Origin: Bacteroides sp.
GTDB lineage: Bacteria > Bacteroidota > Bacteroidia > Bacteroidales > Muribaculaceae
Direction of reading: 5' to 3'
Assembly: GCA_014802325.1 (NCBI GenBank)
Contig: JAAVCK010000010.1
Location: 124,001-188,000, forward strand
DNA: 64,000 nucleotides
Part shown: positions 27,358 through 36,536 of the stretch, piece after piece
Layout of the letters: each line of letters opens with the position of its first letter
How positions within the stretch are numbered: position 1 is the first letter of the stretch
Made by a program: the position numbers and the translations under genes
Notes under the pieces: generated by a model
Told to the model about the DNA's origin: nothing
The model's input: only the letters and a program-made list of their open reading frames with translations
Databases searched by the model: none

Positions 27358-29448
27358 ATGGATAAAAACACCTTACTCGGACTTCTGCTGATGGCAGCCG
27401 TAATATTGGGATTCTCCTATCTCAACCGACCTTCGCCTGAAGAACTCGAACGCCAGCGTCAGGAGCAGCTCGCCATGCAGGAAGCCGAACAGCAGAGAGC
27501 CACTTCCTCCGATCTACTTACAGTTGACTCTATCAATCAAGCCGAGACGGCTACCATCATCAATACCGTGCGCGAGCTCGGCATAGCTGACTCCACCGGC
27601 TGCCGCACGCTCAATGTGCGCAATCTTCACCTCACCCTTGCAGCCGACGGTGCGTTGGGCGGATACGTGAAGGCTGCGGGAACTGAAGTGCCCATGACCG
27701 AAATCACAGCCAACCGCTGGGATGACATAAAGCCCTCAATAGCACGCGAGGCTGTGGAGAATCTTCGCAACGGTCTGCGCGAGGCGGCCAAGTATCGCGG
27801 ATTTGCACGTTATCTCGACGGCGACTCCACCACCGTAGAACTTGCCAATGACAAGATCTGTCTTGAGATAGCCAACAAGGGCGGTGTGATCTCGCGCGCC
27901 ACTCTGCGTGACTATGAAAGTTATGACTCCACTGCACTCACACTGCTTTCGCCCGAGACTGACTCCTACGGATTCACCCTCACCTCGTCGACACAGCGCT
28001 TCGATACCCGCGAGTTTTATTTCAACCCCGTGCAGGTCAACGACTCCACCGTGGAGATGAGCCTCGACCTTGGCGACGGTGCCGTGTGGGCACTGCGCTA
28101 TACACTGCTCCCCGGCAGCTATCTGGTGAAACTCGACGTGCTCCAGCGCGGCATGACTGCCATTATACCTTCGTCGGTGGCTTCGATGGAGTTTGCATGG
28201 AACGAGAAGATGCGCCGCAACGAGGCCGGTCGTGTTTTCGAGCAGCGTAACTCAGGTCTTTACTATATGTTTATCGACGGCGATGTAGACAATCTCTCCG
28301 AAAACAGCACCAAGAAAAAAGAATTTACCGACAAGATTAAGTGGGTGGGCTATAAGAACCAGTTCTTTTCGGCCGTGATAATGGCCCGCACCAACTTCAA
28401 TTCGGCCAATCTCAGCTCCACCATACTTGACGATAATGAGAAATTCATCAAGGAACTCTCGTCGGAGATGACTATGGATTACTCGCCCGCACTGGCCAAT
28501 CCGGCATCGTTCACCTTCTACCTCGGCCCCAACCTTTACCCGCTCATGAGCGAGGTAAGCGAGGAGGTTTATCCGGGTGAAGACATGCACCTCACCAAGG
28601 TGATACCTCTTGGCTGGCCTATCTTCCGCTGGATAAATACTCTGATTGTGATACCCGTGTTCACATTCCTGGGCAAGTATATATCCAACTACGGTATCAT
28701 AATACTCCTTCTCACCATCTTCATAAAGCTCATCCTCTTCCCCTTCACATACAAGAGCTATCTCTCGCAGGCCAAGATGCGTCTGCTCACACCCGAGATC
28801 AACGCTATCAACGAGAAGTATCCAGGCAACGAAAACGCCATGAAACGCCAGCAGGAAACCATGGCACTCTACTCGCGTGCGGGCGCCAATCCTCTGTCGG
28901 GCTGTCTGCCCATGCTTCTCCAGATGCCTATACTTGTGGCGATGTTCAGCTTCTTCCCCTCGGCTATAGAACTGCGCGGCGAGCACTTCCTCTGGGCAAA
29001 GGATCTTTCCGCTCCTGACGCCATAATTTCGTGGCACACCCATATCCCGTTCATATCCTCTACGTTCGGCAATCACATCTCCCTGTTCTGTCTGCTGATG
29101 ACTATCACCAATATCATCTACAGCAAGATCAACATGGCAAGCCAGCCCTCGCAGTCGGGCATGCCCGGGATGAAGTGGATGATATATCTCATGCCGGTGA
29201 TGTTCCTTTTCATCTTCAATAACTACGCCGCCGGTCTGAGCTACTATTACTTCCTTTCGCTCCTTATCACCATTCTTCAGACCTACATCATGCGTCGCTT
29301 CGTGTCAGAAGACAAGATGCGCGCCCAGATGGCCGAGAATGCCCGCAAGCCCAAGAAAAAATCAGGCTTCATGGCACGCCTTGAAGAGGCACAGCGTCAG
29401 CAGCAGGCCGCACTGCGCGAACAGCAGAAAAAGAATCGCCGCCGCTGA
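27358..29448 (+). CDS. yidC: Membrane protein insertase YidC
   Basis: Oxa1/YidC-family insertase that integrates and folds inner-membrane proteins with or without SecYEG. The 696-aa protein has an N-terminal anchor (TLLGLLLMAAVILGFSYL, residues 4-21), a charged low-complexity linker rich in E/Q, a large periplasmic domain (about 70-430) and the C-terminal five-helix insertase core with FTYKSYLSQAKMRLL and GANPLSGCLPMLLQMPILVA. The C-terminus is a basic coiled tail (RQQQAALREQQKKNRRR), likely ribosome-binding. It is longer than many relatives because of the periplasmic part. A terminator follows. Confidence 0.96.
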   Translation: MDKNTLLGLLLMAAVILGFSYLNRPSPEELERQRQEQLAMQEAEQQRATSSDLLTVDSINQAETATIINTVRELGIADSTGCRTLNVRNLHLTLAADGALGGYVKAAGTEVPMTEITANRWDDIKPSIAREAVENLRNGLREAAKYRGFARYLDGDSTTVELANDKICLEIANKGGVISRATLRDYESYDSTALTLLSPETDSYGFTLTSSTQRFDTREFYFNPVQVNDSTVEMSLDLGDGAVWALRYTLLPGSYLVKLDVLQRGMTAIIPSSVASMEFAWNEKMRRNEAGRVFEQRNSGLYYMFIDGDVDNLSENSTKKKEFTDKIKWVGYKNQFFSAVIMARTNFNSANLSSTILDDNEKFIKELSSEMTMDYSPALANPASFTFYLGPNLYPLMSEVSEEVYPGEDMHLTKVIPLGWPIFRWINTLIVIPVFTFLGKYISNYGIIILLLTIFIKLILFPFTYKSYLSQAKMRLLTPEINAINEKYPGNENAMKRQQETMALYSRAGANPLSGCLPMLLQMPILVAMFSFFPSAIELRGEHFLWAKDLSAPDAIISWHTHIPFISSTFGNHISLFCLLMTITNIIYSKINMASQPSQSGMPGMKWMIYLMPVMFLFIFNNYAAGLSYYYFLSLLITILQTYIMRRFVSEDKMRAQMAENARKPKKKSGFMARLEEAQRQQQAALREQQKKNRRR

Positions 29449-29472
29449 CACATACTCAGGCATAATTGATTA

Positions 29473-29510
29473 TTACCGGCATCGTCCTTCATAGAGGATG
29501 ATGCCGGTAA
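29473..29510 (+). terminator. Terminator of pyrG-yidC
   Basis: 15-bp stem: TTACCGGCATC/GATGCCGGTAA (29473-29483, 29500-29510) plus an inner GTCC/GGAT with one G-U pair; the sequence then reads AGATTTTG. It is 24 nt after the yidC stop codon. Confidence 0.8.
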
Positions 29511-29554
29511 AGATTTTGTGGGTGCGTAGATTTTATTTTTAGGTGTAAATTTTG

Positions 29555-29562
29555 TATATTTG
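29555..29562 (+). promoter_or_regulatory. -7 box of the DsbD operon
   Basis: TATATTTG at 29555-29562, 34 nt upstream of the ATG at 29597, in T-rich DNA. The -33 region is T-rich without an exact TTTG. Confidence 0.5.
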
Positions 29563-29596
29563 CATGATAATTATCAAGAAATTCATTATTTCAGAT

Positions 29597-30079
29597 ATGA
29601 AAAGATATATACTTATACTCGCCTGTGTGGTAGCAGCCGCTATGGGAATAGCTCTTCGCGCTCAGGCTCCCGAATCGCCCATACGGTGGCGTATGTCAGT
29701 AAAGATGACTTCGGCTACCGAAGGAGTGGTGACCCTCAAGGCCACAGTGGCTCCGGGCTGGCATCTTTATTCCACCACACTTCCGTCGAGCGACGGTCCG
29801 CGTCCTACGGTGATCACATTCTCCCATCCCACCTCTATGACCTTTACTTCACCTCTCAAGGCTTCGGCTGCGGTGGTGGAAAAGGACGATCCTATGTTTG
29901 GCGTGCGTCTTGCCTGGTGGGATACCGATGTTACATTTACCCGGCAGTTTACCACCACGTCAGCCGACGCTCCCGGTAAGGTGGATGTCAAGGTGACTTT
30001 CATGGGTTGCAACGACGAGACCTGTCTGCCCCCCGCCACTGTTGAGTTGTCACGAACCGTAAAACCATTCGCAAAATAA
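29597..30079 (+). CDS. Stand-alone DsbD N-terminal (alpha) domain protein
   Basis: Periplasmic 160-aa protein consisting of a signal peptide (residues 1-22, ILILACVVAAAMGIALRAQ) and one DsbD-alpha Ig-like domain. Its motifs PIRWRMSVK, APGWHLYSTTLP, DGPRPT and FMGCNDETCLPP parallel those at the N-terminus of the full DsbD encoded next (PIRW, KGWHLYGMTLP, GGPRPT, FQGCDDSACMAP). The paired cysteines in GCxxxxC correspond to the redox pair that passes electrons to periplasmic partners. The start is the ATG at 29597; upstream residues in the same frame overlap the promoter. The stop shares one base with the next ATG. Confidence 0.85.
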   Translation: MKRYILILACVVAAAMGIALRAQAPESPIRWRMSVKMTSATEGVVTLKATVAPGWHLYSTTLPSSDGPRPTVITFSHPTSMTFTSPLKASAAVVEKDDPMFGVRLAWWDTDVTFTRQFTTTSADAPGKVDVKVTFMGCNDETCLPPATVELSRTVKPFAK

Positions 30080-32064
30080 TGAACCGTATCCTTAAGGCTT
30101 TAACGCTAATATTTATGTCGGTGCTGTCGCTCAATGCGGCGGCACAGCTTGTCAATCCCATACGCTGGACTTCAAATGTAAAAAACATATCGTCGACAGA
30201 GGCTGAACTGGTGTTTCACGCATCGGTCGACAAGGGCTGGCATCTTTACGGTATGACCTTGCCCGACGGCGGTCCGCGTCCCACGCATTTTGAATTTACC
30301 ACCCTGAAGGGTTGTAAGCTCTCAGGCGACGTGACACCGTCGGTGGCTCCTATCACCAAGGTCGACATGGTGTTTCACCTCGAACTCTCGTGGTGGGAAA
30401 GCGATGTGACGTTCACTCAGAAACTCCATATCACCGACCCCGACGCCTGGCACGCTGCCGGCTACATCTCATTTCAGGGATGCGACGACAGTGCCTGCAT
30501 GGCTCCCACCAAGGAGGCATTTGACTTTGCCGGACACGCTTCAGCACCTGCCGAGGATGACTCCGACCCTGTAGCCGAGACTCCTGCCGTGGTAAAAACG
30601 ACCGCTTCATCGGCCGACGAAGCGGCATGGTGGGCACCTGTCACCCTCCCCAAAGCCGGCGACACCGATCCCACGGCCTCGGGCGACTTGTCGGGCAGCA
30701 GCATGTGGTATATCTTTTTCTGGGGATTCATGGGCGGTCTGCTCGCGCTTATGACTCCGTGCGTGTGGCCCATGATACCGCTTACAGTGAGCTTCTTCCT
30801 CAAAAAGACCTCATCACGTTCGCGCTCCATACGCGATGCTGCCATATATGGCGCGTCCATCATAGTGATATACCTGCTTCTCGGCTTGGCTATCACGCTG
30901 ATATTCGGAGCAAGCAAGCTGAATGAACTCTCAACCAACGCCGTGTTCAATCTGCTTTTCTTCGGACTGCTCGTGGTGTTTGCCATCTCGTTTTTCGGAG
31001 CATTTGACATCACGCTTCCCTCGAAGTGGAGCAACTCTATGGATGGAGCTGTGGAGCGCACCAGCGGCATGCTGAGCATATTCTTTATGGCCTTTACTCT
31101 CGCGCTTGTATCATTTTCGTGCACCGGTCCCATTATAGGCACGCTGCTCGTGGAGGCAGCCACCATGAACGATATCACCGGCCCGGCCGTAGGAATGGGT
31201 GCTTTTGCGCTGGCTCTCGCCATACCGTTCACATTGTTTGCCATATTTCCCTCGTGGCTTAAAAGTATGCCGCGCTCGGGCGGATGGCTCAATTCGGTCA
31301 AGGTGGTGCTCGGATTCCTTGAACTGGCGCTTTCGCTGAAATTTCTCTCGGTGGCTGACCTGGCTTACGGGTGGGGTATACTCGACCGCGAGGTATTCAT
31401 ATCGCTGTGGGTGATGATATTCGTGTTGCTTGGTCTGTATCTGCTCGGCAAGCTGCGTTTCAGCCATGACTCCGAGCTCGACCACGTGTCGCTGCCGCGC
31501 TTCTTCCTTGCCCTTGCGTCGCTCAGTTTCGCCGTATATCTTGTGCCCGGTCTGTGGGGAGCTCCACTCAAAGGAGTGAGTGCATTTGTGCCCCCGCTCT
31601 ACACTCAGGATCTCAATCTCTATGCCGGCGGACAGTTCCGCGAGTTTAGCGACTATGACGAAGGCATGCGATTTGCAGCACAGAATAATCGCCCCGTGCT
31701 CATCGACTTCTCGGGACACGGCTGCGTAAATTGCCGCAAAATGGAGGGAGCCGTGTTTGACACTCAGGAAGTGAGCGGTATCATCCGTGAAAATTTCGTA
31801 CTGATAAAACTTATGGTCGACGAGCGCCGTGACCTTCCGCAGCCCGTCACTGTAGATGAAAACGGCCGCAAGGTCACACTTGAGACCGTGGGCGAGAAGT
31901 GGAGCTATCTCCAGCGCAGCAAGTTCGGCGCCAATACCCAGCCTTTCTACGTGATACTTGACAATCAGGGTCAGCCGCTCAACCATGCATATTCCTACGA
32001 CGAAAATGTGGCCAAGTTTGTAGACTGGCTTCAGGCCGGAGTAGATAATTATCTCAAAAAATGA
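30079..32064 (+). CDS. dsbD: Thiol:disulfide interchange protein DsbD
   Basis: Membrane electron conduit bringing reducing power from cytoplasmic thioredoxin to periplasmic dithiols. The 661-aa protein has a signal peptide (1-23), an alpha domain with GCDDSAC (about 135), a linker, an eight-helix DsbD/CcdA-like core carrying the redox cysteines in LMTPCVWPMIPLTVSFFLKK and FSCTGPIIGTLL, and a C-terminal thioredoxin-like domain with CVNC in DFSGHGCVNCRKMEG. All three redox pairs are present. It is translationally coupled to a second copy of its own alpha domain upstream and overlaps mazG by 4 bp. Confidence 0.95.
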   Translation: MNRILKALTLIFMSVLSLNAAAQLVNPIRWTSNVKNISSTEAELVFHASVDKGWHLYGMTLPDGGPRPTHFEFTTLKGCKLSGDVTPSVAPITKVDMVFHLELSWWESDVTFTQKLHITDPDAWHAAGYISFQGCDDSACMAPTKEAFDFAGHASAPAEDDSDPVAETPAVVKTTASSADEAAWWAPVTLPKAGDTDPTASGDLSGSSMWYIFFWGFMGGLLALMTPCVWPMIPLTVSFFLKKTSSRSRSIRDAAIYGASIIVIYLLLGLAITLIFGASKLNELSTNAVFNLLFFGLLVVFAISFFGAFDITLPSKWSNSMDGAVERTSGMLSIFFMAFTLALVSFSCTGPIIGTLLVEAATMNDITGPAVGMGAFALALAIPFTLFAIFPSWLKSMPRSGGWLNSVKVVLGFLELALSLKFLSVADLAYGWGILDREVFISLWVMIFVLLGLYLLGKLRFSHDSELDHVSLPRFFLALASLSFAVYLVPGLWGAPLKGVSAFVPPLYTQDLNLYAGGQFREFSDYDEGMRFAAQNNRPVLIDFSGHGCVNCRKMEGAVFDTQEVSGIIRENFVLIKLMVDERRDLPQPVTVDENGRKVTLETVGEKWSYLQRSKFGANTQPFYVILDNQGQPLNHAYSYDENVAKFVDWLQAGVDNYLKK

Positions 32065-32855
32065 AATCACGACAGGAAAAAATCGAGGCCTTGGGCCGTG
32101 TGATTGATACACTTGACATCCTGAGGGTGAAGTGCCCGTGGGATGCCAAGCAGACCAATGAGTCGCTGCGCCCCAATACGATAGAAGAGGTATACGAACT
32201 CTGCGATGCCCTCATAGCGTCTGACAACGCAAATATCCGCAAGGAGCTCGGCGACGTGCTGCTCCACGTGCTTTTCTATGCCAAGATTGGCGAGGAGAGC
32301 GGTGCTTTCGATATAGCCGATGTGGCCGATGCCCTCAATGAGAAACTAATATTCCGTCATCCTCACGTGTTTGGCCAGACTAAGGTCGACTCTACCGACG
32401 AAGTGCTTCAGAACTGGGAACAGCTCAAGCTGAAGGAGAAGGGCGGTAACCGCTCGGTGCTTTCCGGTGTGCCCAAGGCACTCCCGGCTATGATTAAGGC
32501 TGACCGCATACAGGAGAAAGCCGCTAACGTGGGCTTTGACTGGACCTCGCGCGAGCAGGTTTGGGATAAGGTTAAAGAGGAGGTCGAAGAGTTTGCTCAG
32601 GCCTCTCGCTCAGGCTCGGCCGACGATATGGAGGAGGAGATGGGCGACGTGCTTTTCAGCATCATCAATGCCGCTCGACTCTATCATATCAATCCCGAGA
32701 ATGCACTTGAAAAGACCAACCGCAAGTTTATCTCGCGCTTCAATCATATCGAAAGCCGCGCCCGGGAGATGGGCGTGGAGCTTAAGGATATGACTCTGGA
32801 GCAGATGGACAAGCTATGGAATGAGGCCAAGGCAATCGAGAAACAGGCAAAGTGA
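32061..32855 (+). CDS. mazG: Nucleoside triphosphate pyrophosphohydrolase MazG
   Basis: 264-aa two-domain MazG that hydrolyses NTPs to NMPs and pyrophosphate. The first domain starts with ILRVKCPWDAKQTNESL and carries KELGDVLLHVLFYA; the second carries KEEVEEF and EEMGDVLFSIINAARL. The metal-binding ExxE/D motifs are intact in both. It overlaps dsbD by 4 bp and shares one base with the next gene, so it lies in the middle of a compact operon. Confidence 0.95.
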   Translation: MKSRQEKIEALGRVIDTLDILRVKCPWDAKQTNESLRPNTIEEVYELCDALIASDNANIRKELGDVLLHVLFYAKIGEESGAFDIADVADALNEKLIFRHPHVFGQTKVDSTDEVLQNWEQLKLKEKGGNRSVLSGVPKALPAMIKADRIQEKAANVGFDWTSREQVWDKVKEEVEEFAQASRSGSADDMEEEMGDVLFSIINAARLYHINPENALEKTNRKFISRFNHIESRAREMGVELKDMTLEQMDKLWNEAKAIEKQAK

Positions 32856-33283
32856 TGAAGATATCCCGCAACGTTTTGCTCCGTCTCACACTCGCCGTGG
32901 CTGCTCTCGTGGCTATGGCCTGCACTGCTTATACTTATAGCGGTGTTAAGCGCAATTATGTGTCGGCTCCGGCCGGTGCTTCCGAACCTATCGCATTTAC
33001 CGTCGACAGCATAGATTTCCGCAAGGATCTCACCCGTGTCTACGGCCGACTGACAGGTGCACCCCACACATCCAACCGTATTGACGACGCCACACTTTAT
33101 ACTCCTGCCGGAGCGTTTGAGGCCACTGATATCGACGGTGTGGACTTCCGCCGGTATTTCCAGTGGGAAGACGATGGCGAGATAGCGATAGAGATAGATT
33201 TCCCGCGCGTAAAGAGCGTGAAGACTGTCACGTTTACCACCGTGCGCGGCAAGGCAACCATTAATATCGCTCCAGCTCCATGA
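32855..33283 (+). CDS. Small exported protein, unknown function
   Basis: 142 aa, beginning at the ATG whose A is the last base of the mazG stop (TGATG). A GTG one codon earlier is less likely. Residues 1-24 form an export signal (LLRLTLAVAALVAMAC); AMAC could be a lipobox but is not canonical. The mature part looks like one beta-rich domain with PIAFTVDSIDFRKDLTRVYG and VKTVTFTTVRGKATI. No family recognised. Its 3' end overlaps topB by 4 bp. Confidence 0.75.
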   Translation: MKISRNVLLRLTLAVAALVAMACTAYTYSGVKRNYVSAPAGASEPIAFTVDSIDFRKDLTRVYGRLTGAPHTSNRIDDATLYTPAGAFEATDIDGVDFRRYFQWEDDGEIAIEIDFPRVKSVKTVTFTTVRGKATINIAPAP

Positions 33284-35328
33284 TAGTGTGTATCACCGAG
33301 AAACCGTCGGTGGCACGCGATATAGCTTCTATACTTGGTGCTACTGCCGACCGTCGCGGCTTCTACGAGGGCAACGGCTACTGCGTCACGTGGACATTCG
33401 GCCATCTGTGTACGCTAAAGGAGCCGGCCGACTATACCGAAGCATGGAAGCGATGGTCGCTCGGAGTGCTGCCGATGCTCCCTGCCAAGTTCGGTATCAA
33501 ACTCATTGACCAGGAAAGCATCAAGCGGCAATTTAATGTGATAGAGACTCTCGTGTCGAAAGCCGATAAGGTGATAAACTGCGGCGATGCCGGGCAGGAG
33601 GGTGAACTGATTCAGCGGTGGGTCATGCAGAAAGCCGGAGTAAAGTGCCCGGTGGAGAGACTGTGGATCTCATCGCTTACCGACGAATCCATACGAGAGG
33701 GATTTTCAAAACTTCGCCCCGAGGCTGACTTCAATAATCTGTATCATGCAGGACTGTCACGCGCTATCGGCGACTGGATTCTGGGTCTCAATGCCACGCG
33801 CCTGTATACGCTGAAATACTCGGTGCCGGGTTCGGTGCTGTCGATAGGACGAGTTCAGACTCCTACGCTGGCGCTGATAGTAAAGCGGCATTTCGAGATA
33901 GTAAATTTCAAGCCGGAGGATTACTGGGAACTGAAAACCATCTACCGCGCCACTACCTTCAATGCCACCGCCGGCCGATTCTCCTCTGAAGAAGCCGCTG
34001 CCGAGGCTCTCGCCACAATTACGGACAAGCCGCTCGTGATAACCGGTGTGACCGAGAAGAAAGGTACTGAGGCTCCCCCGCGACTGTTTGACCTTACGTC
34101 GCTTCAGGTGGAGTGCAACCGCAAGTGGGGCTGGAGTGCCGAGGAGACTCTACGCCTCATTCAGACCCTCTATGAAAAGAAGGTGACCACATATCCGCGT
34201 GTCGACACCACGTATCTCTCCGATGATATCTATCCGAAAGTGCCCGACATACTTCGCAGCATGACTCCGTATGCCTCGCTGACCGCTCCGGTACTTGCTG
34301 CTAAGATTCCGAAGTCGAAAAAGATATTTGACAACTCCAAGGTGACCGACCACCACGCCATCATACCCACGGGTCAGTCGCCCAAGGTGCTTGTGGGCGA
34401 GGAGCGCAAGCTGTATCATCTCATAGCCCTGCGCTTCATAGCTGCTTTCTATCCTGACTGCTGCTTCATGTCTACGACGGTAGATGCTAAGGTGGAAAAT
34501 GTGCCGTTCCGCGCCACAGGCAAGGTGATCACCACCCCCGGGTGGCGTGACGTATATGGTGGGAATACCGATGCACAGCCGTCGGAAGACTCCATATTGC
34601 CCGCATTTACCGAGGGTGAGAGCGGTCCTCATGAACCGTCGCTGCTCAAGAAGGCTACGCAGCCCCCAAAGTATTATACCGAGGGCACACTGCTGCGCGC
34701 TATGGAGAGTGCCGGCAAGACTGTCGACGACGAGGAGCTGCGCGATGCCATGAAGGAGAACGGTATAGGCCGCCCGTCGACCCGCGCAGCCATAATCGAG
34801 ACTCTGTTCAAGCGCCGCTACCTGGTGAGAAACCGCAAGTCGATCGATGCCACTCAGGCGGGTATCGACCTCATAGCCACCATTCACGACGAACTGCTTA
34901 AAAGCGCCAAGATGACGGGTCTATGGGAAAACAAGCTCCGCCGCATAGAGCGCGGCGACTACTCGGCCGCTCAGTTTATCAACGAACTGAAAGAGCAGAT
35001 TTCAGCCATAGTGATTAATGTGTTGAGCGACAATTCGGGTTCGCGCATCATAGTCGACAACGAGGAAAAAAAGGTGAAGAATAAGAAAGGTAAGTCATCT
35101 GACGAGTCGGCTGCTCCTGCCAAGAAGCGAGCCACACGCACCACACGTCTCGACCAGATAGAATGTCCCGAGTGCGGTCAGGGCCATATACTGAAAGGTC
35201 GCGCTGCCTATGGATGCAGCCGCTTCCGCGAGGGATGCTCCATGCGGCTTGATTTCGCGACTTATTCGCCCGAACTTACTCCTGCCAAATTAAAGAAACT
35301 TATAGCCACACAATATAAAAAACAATGA
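33280..35328 (+). CDS. topB: DNA topoisomerase III (type IA)
   Basis: Relaxes and decatenates DNA by single-strand passage. The 682-aa protein has the Toprim start CITEKPSVARDIASILG with the acidic cluster NCGDAGQEGELIQRW, the active-site tyrosine in TTYPRVDTTYLSDDIYP, the SIGRVQTPTLALI and GIGRPSTRAAIIETL motifs, a lysine-rich linker and a C-terminal zinc-finger-like CPECGQGHILKGRAAYGC. Bacteroidales carry several topB copies, some on mobile elements; this one is in a housekeeping operon with no mobility genes. Its stop overlaps the next small gene (ATGA). Confidence 0.94.
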   Translation: MIVCITEKPSVARDIASILGATADRRGFYEGNGYCVTWTFGHLCTLKEPADYTEAWKRWSLGVLPMLPAKFGIKLIDQESIKRQFNVIETLVSKADKVINCGDAGQEGELIQRWVMQKAGVKCPVERLWISSLTDESIREGFSKLRPEADFNNLYHAGLSRAIGDWILGLNATRLYTLKYSVPGSVLSIGRVQTPTLALIVKRHFEIVNFKPEDYWELKTIYRATTFNATAGRFSSEEAAAEALATITDKPLVITGVTEKKGTEAPPRLFDLTSLQVECNRKWGWSAEETLRLIQTLYEKKVTTYPRVDTTYLSDDIYPKVPDILRSMTPYASLTAPVLAAKIPKSKKIFDNSKVTDHHAIIPTGQSPKVLVGEERKLYHLIALRFIAAFYPDCCFMSTTVDAKVENVPFRATGKVITTPGWRDVYGGNTDAQPSEDSILPAFTEGESGPHEPSLLKKATQPPKYYTEGTLLRAMESAGKTVDDEELRDAMKENGIGRPSTRAAIIETLFKRRYLVRNRKSIDATQAGIDLIATIHDELLKSAKMTGLWENKLRRIERGDYSAAQFINELKEQISAIVINVLSDNSGSRIIVDNEEKKVKNKKGKSSDESAAPAKKRATRTTRLDQIECPECGQGHILKGRAAYGCSRFREGCSMRLDFATYSPELTPAKLKKLIATQYKKQ

Positions 35329-35492
35329 ATACCATCGTGCAGACAGTCATAACAGTAATAGTGGTCGTCGCTGCCGTGGCCTATGCAGTGATCCGCTTCG
35401 TGCGCCGCAAGAGCGATGATACATGCAGCTCTTGCGACGGCTGTCCGCTGATGGAGAAATGTGATAAACCCCGTAATACCCGCCGCTCATGA
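35325..35492 (+). CDS. 55-aa membrane peptide with Cys-rich tail (FeoB-associated type)
   Basis: A short gene coupled at both ends by ATGA overlaps with topB and the phosphatase gene. The product has one N-terminal membrane helix (about 4-24, VQTVITVIVVVAAVAYAVI), a basic stop-transfer (RFVRRK) and the tail CSSCDGCPLMEKC with four cysteines. This layout matches the small FeoB-associated Cys-rich membrane proteins. No feoA or feoB gene is near, so an iron role is only suggested. Translation from both junctions and the intact motif make it a real gene. Confidence 0.75.
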   Translation: MNTIVQTVITVIVVVAAVAYAVIRFVRRKSDDTCSSCDGCPLMEKCDKPRNTRRS

Positions 35493-35995
35493 ACAGATCA
35501 TCTGATTCTACCACGCCGCTCCGCCGCATACTCTTCGTCTGTCTCGGTAATATATGCCGCTCACCGGCTGCCGAGGGTGTGTTTCGTGACATAGTGACCC
35601 GTCAGGGCAACCCTGCGGAATGGACTATTGATTCGGCCGGAACGGGAGGTTACCACACGGGCGATCTGCCCGACAGCCGCATGCGTATCCATGCCCGCCG
35701 TCGCGGCTATGAGCTGACCCACCGTGCCCGCAAGGTCACCGAGAGCGACTTTGACGACTTCGACCTTATAGTAGGTATGGATAACTCCAATGTGGCCAAT
35801 CTCCGCCGCCTCGCACCCTCACCCGAGGCTGAGAAAAAAGTAGTGCCTATGGCCGAATTTATCGGCAAGGCCATGCGGTATGATTACGTACCCGATCCCT
35901 ACTACGAGGGCGCCGAGGGATTTGAGCTCGTGCTCGACCTGCTGGAAGACGGCTGCCAAAATCTGTATAACACCTTAACCAACCTTGAAAAATGA
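35489..35995 (+). CDS. Low-molecular-weight protein-tyrosine phosphatase
   Basis: 168-aa cytoplasmic phosphatase. The catalytic P-loop is VCLGNICRSPAAEG (C(x)5R(S/T), cysteine near residue 15), and the general-acid loop is VPDPYYEGAEGF with the conserved DP. Substrates may be phosphotyrosine in proteins or small phosphomolecules; there is no tyrosine kinase or polysaccharide gene next to it. It is coupled by 4-bp overlaps to the 55-aa gene before it and cdd after it. Confidence 0.93.
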   Translation: MNRSSDSTTPLRRILFVCLGNICRSPAAEGVFRDIVTRQGNPAEWTIDSAGTGGYHTGDLPDSRMRIHARRRGYELTHRARKVTESDFDDFDLIVGMDNSNVANLRRLAPSPEAEKKVVPMAEFIGKAMRYDYVPDPYYEGAEGFELVLDLLEDGCQNLYNTLTNLEK

Positions 35996-36465
35996 GAACA
36001 TTCGACATCGTGACACCTCTGAAAGCCGTGAAATTCGACGAGCTTTCCATTCAGGAGCAGAACCTCGTGGAGATAGCCCGCGACGCTACTTACCGCTCGT
36101 ATGCACCTTATAGTCATTTTCGCGTAGGCGCTGCCATATTGCTTGAAAACGGTGAGATAGTGCCGGGCTCCAATCAGGAAAACGTAGCTTTTCCTTCGGG
36201 CACATGCGCCGAGCGCACAGCTTGCTTTTTCGCCCACTCCCAGTATCCTGATCAGGCATTCAAGGCCATAGCTATCGCCGCACGCGGAGTCGACGAGCTT
36301 CCTTTAGCGTCGCCCATAGCCCCTTGTGGAGCTTGCCGCCAGTCGCTTCTCGAATACGAGATGCTGGCCGGCCACGACGTAAAAGTATTGCTCGTGGGTA
36401 GAGATGAAATTTTCATACTTCCGTCCGTAAAGTCACTGCTGCCCTTGGCTTTCACGGAGTTTTAA
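35992..36465 (+). CDS. cdd: Cytidine deaminase
   Basis: Zinc enzyme deaminating cytidine and deoxycytidine to uridine and deoxyuridine in pyrimidine salvage. The 157-aa protein has SYAPYSHFRVGAAILLENG, the zinc/proton-shuttle motif GTCAERTACFFA and the second zinc motif APCGACRQSLLEYE. Size fits the homotetrameric short class. It is the last gene of the plus-strand operon and is followed by a terminator shared with mutS. Confidence 0.95.
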   Translation: MRTFDIVTPLKAVKFDELSIQEQNLVEIARDATYRSYAPYSHFRVGAAILLENGEIVPGSNQENVAFPSGTCAERTACFFAHSQYPDQAFKAIAIAARGVDELPLASPIAPCGACRQSLLEYEMLAGHDVKVLLVGRDEIFILPSVKSLLPLAFTEF

Positions 36466-36474
36466 GACAAGTAG

Positions 36475-36518
36475 GACGGTCAGGACAACCGAGATTGAAT
36501 TCTCATGCCCTGACCGTC
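36475..36518. terminator. Bidirectional terminator between cdd and mutS
   Basis: GACGGTCAGG (36475-36484) pairs perfectly with CCTGACCGTC (36509-36518); ATTTTTCG follows on the plus strand. The two flanking genes converge on it. Confidence 0.75.
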
Positions 36519-36536
36519 ATTTTTCGTTAATATCTA

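Noticed and set aside
33280-35328. topB considered as part of a mobile element
   Set aside because: Extra topB genes occur on conjugative transposons, but no tra, mob, integrase or repeat boundary is present and the flanking genes are tightly coupled housekeeping genes.
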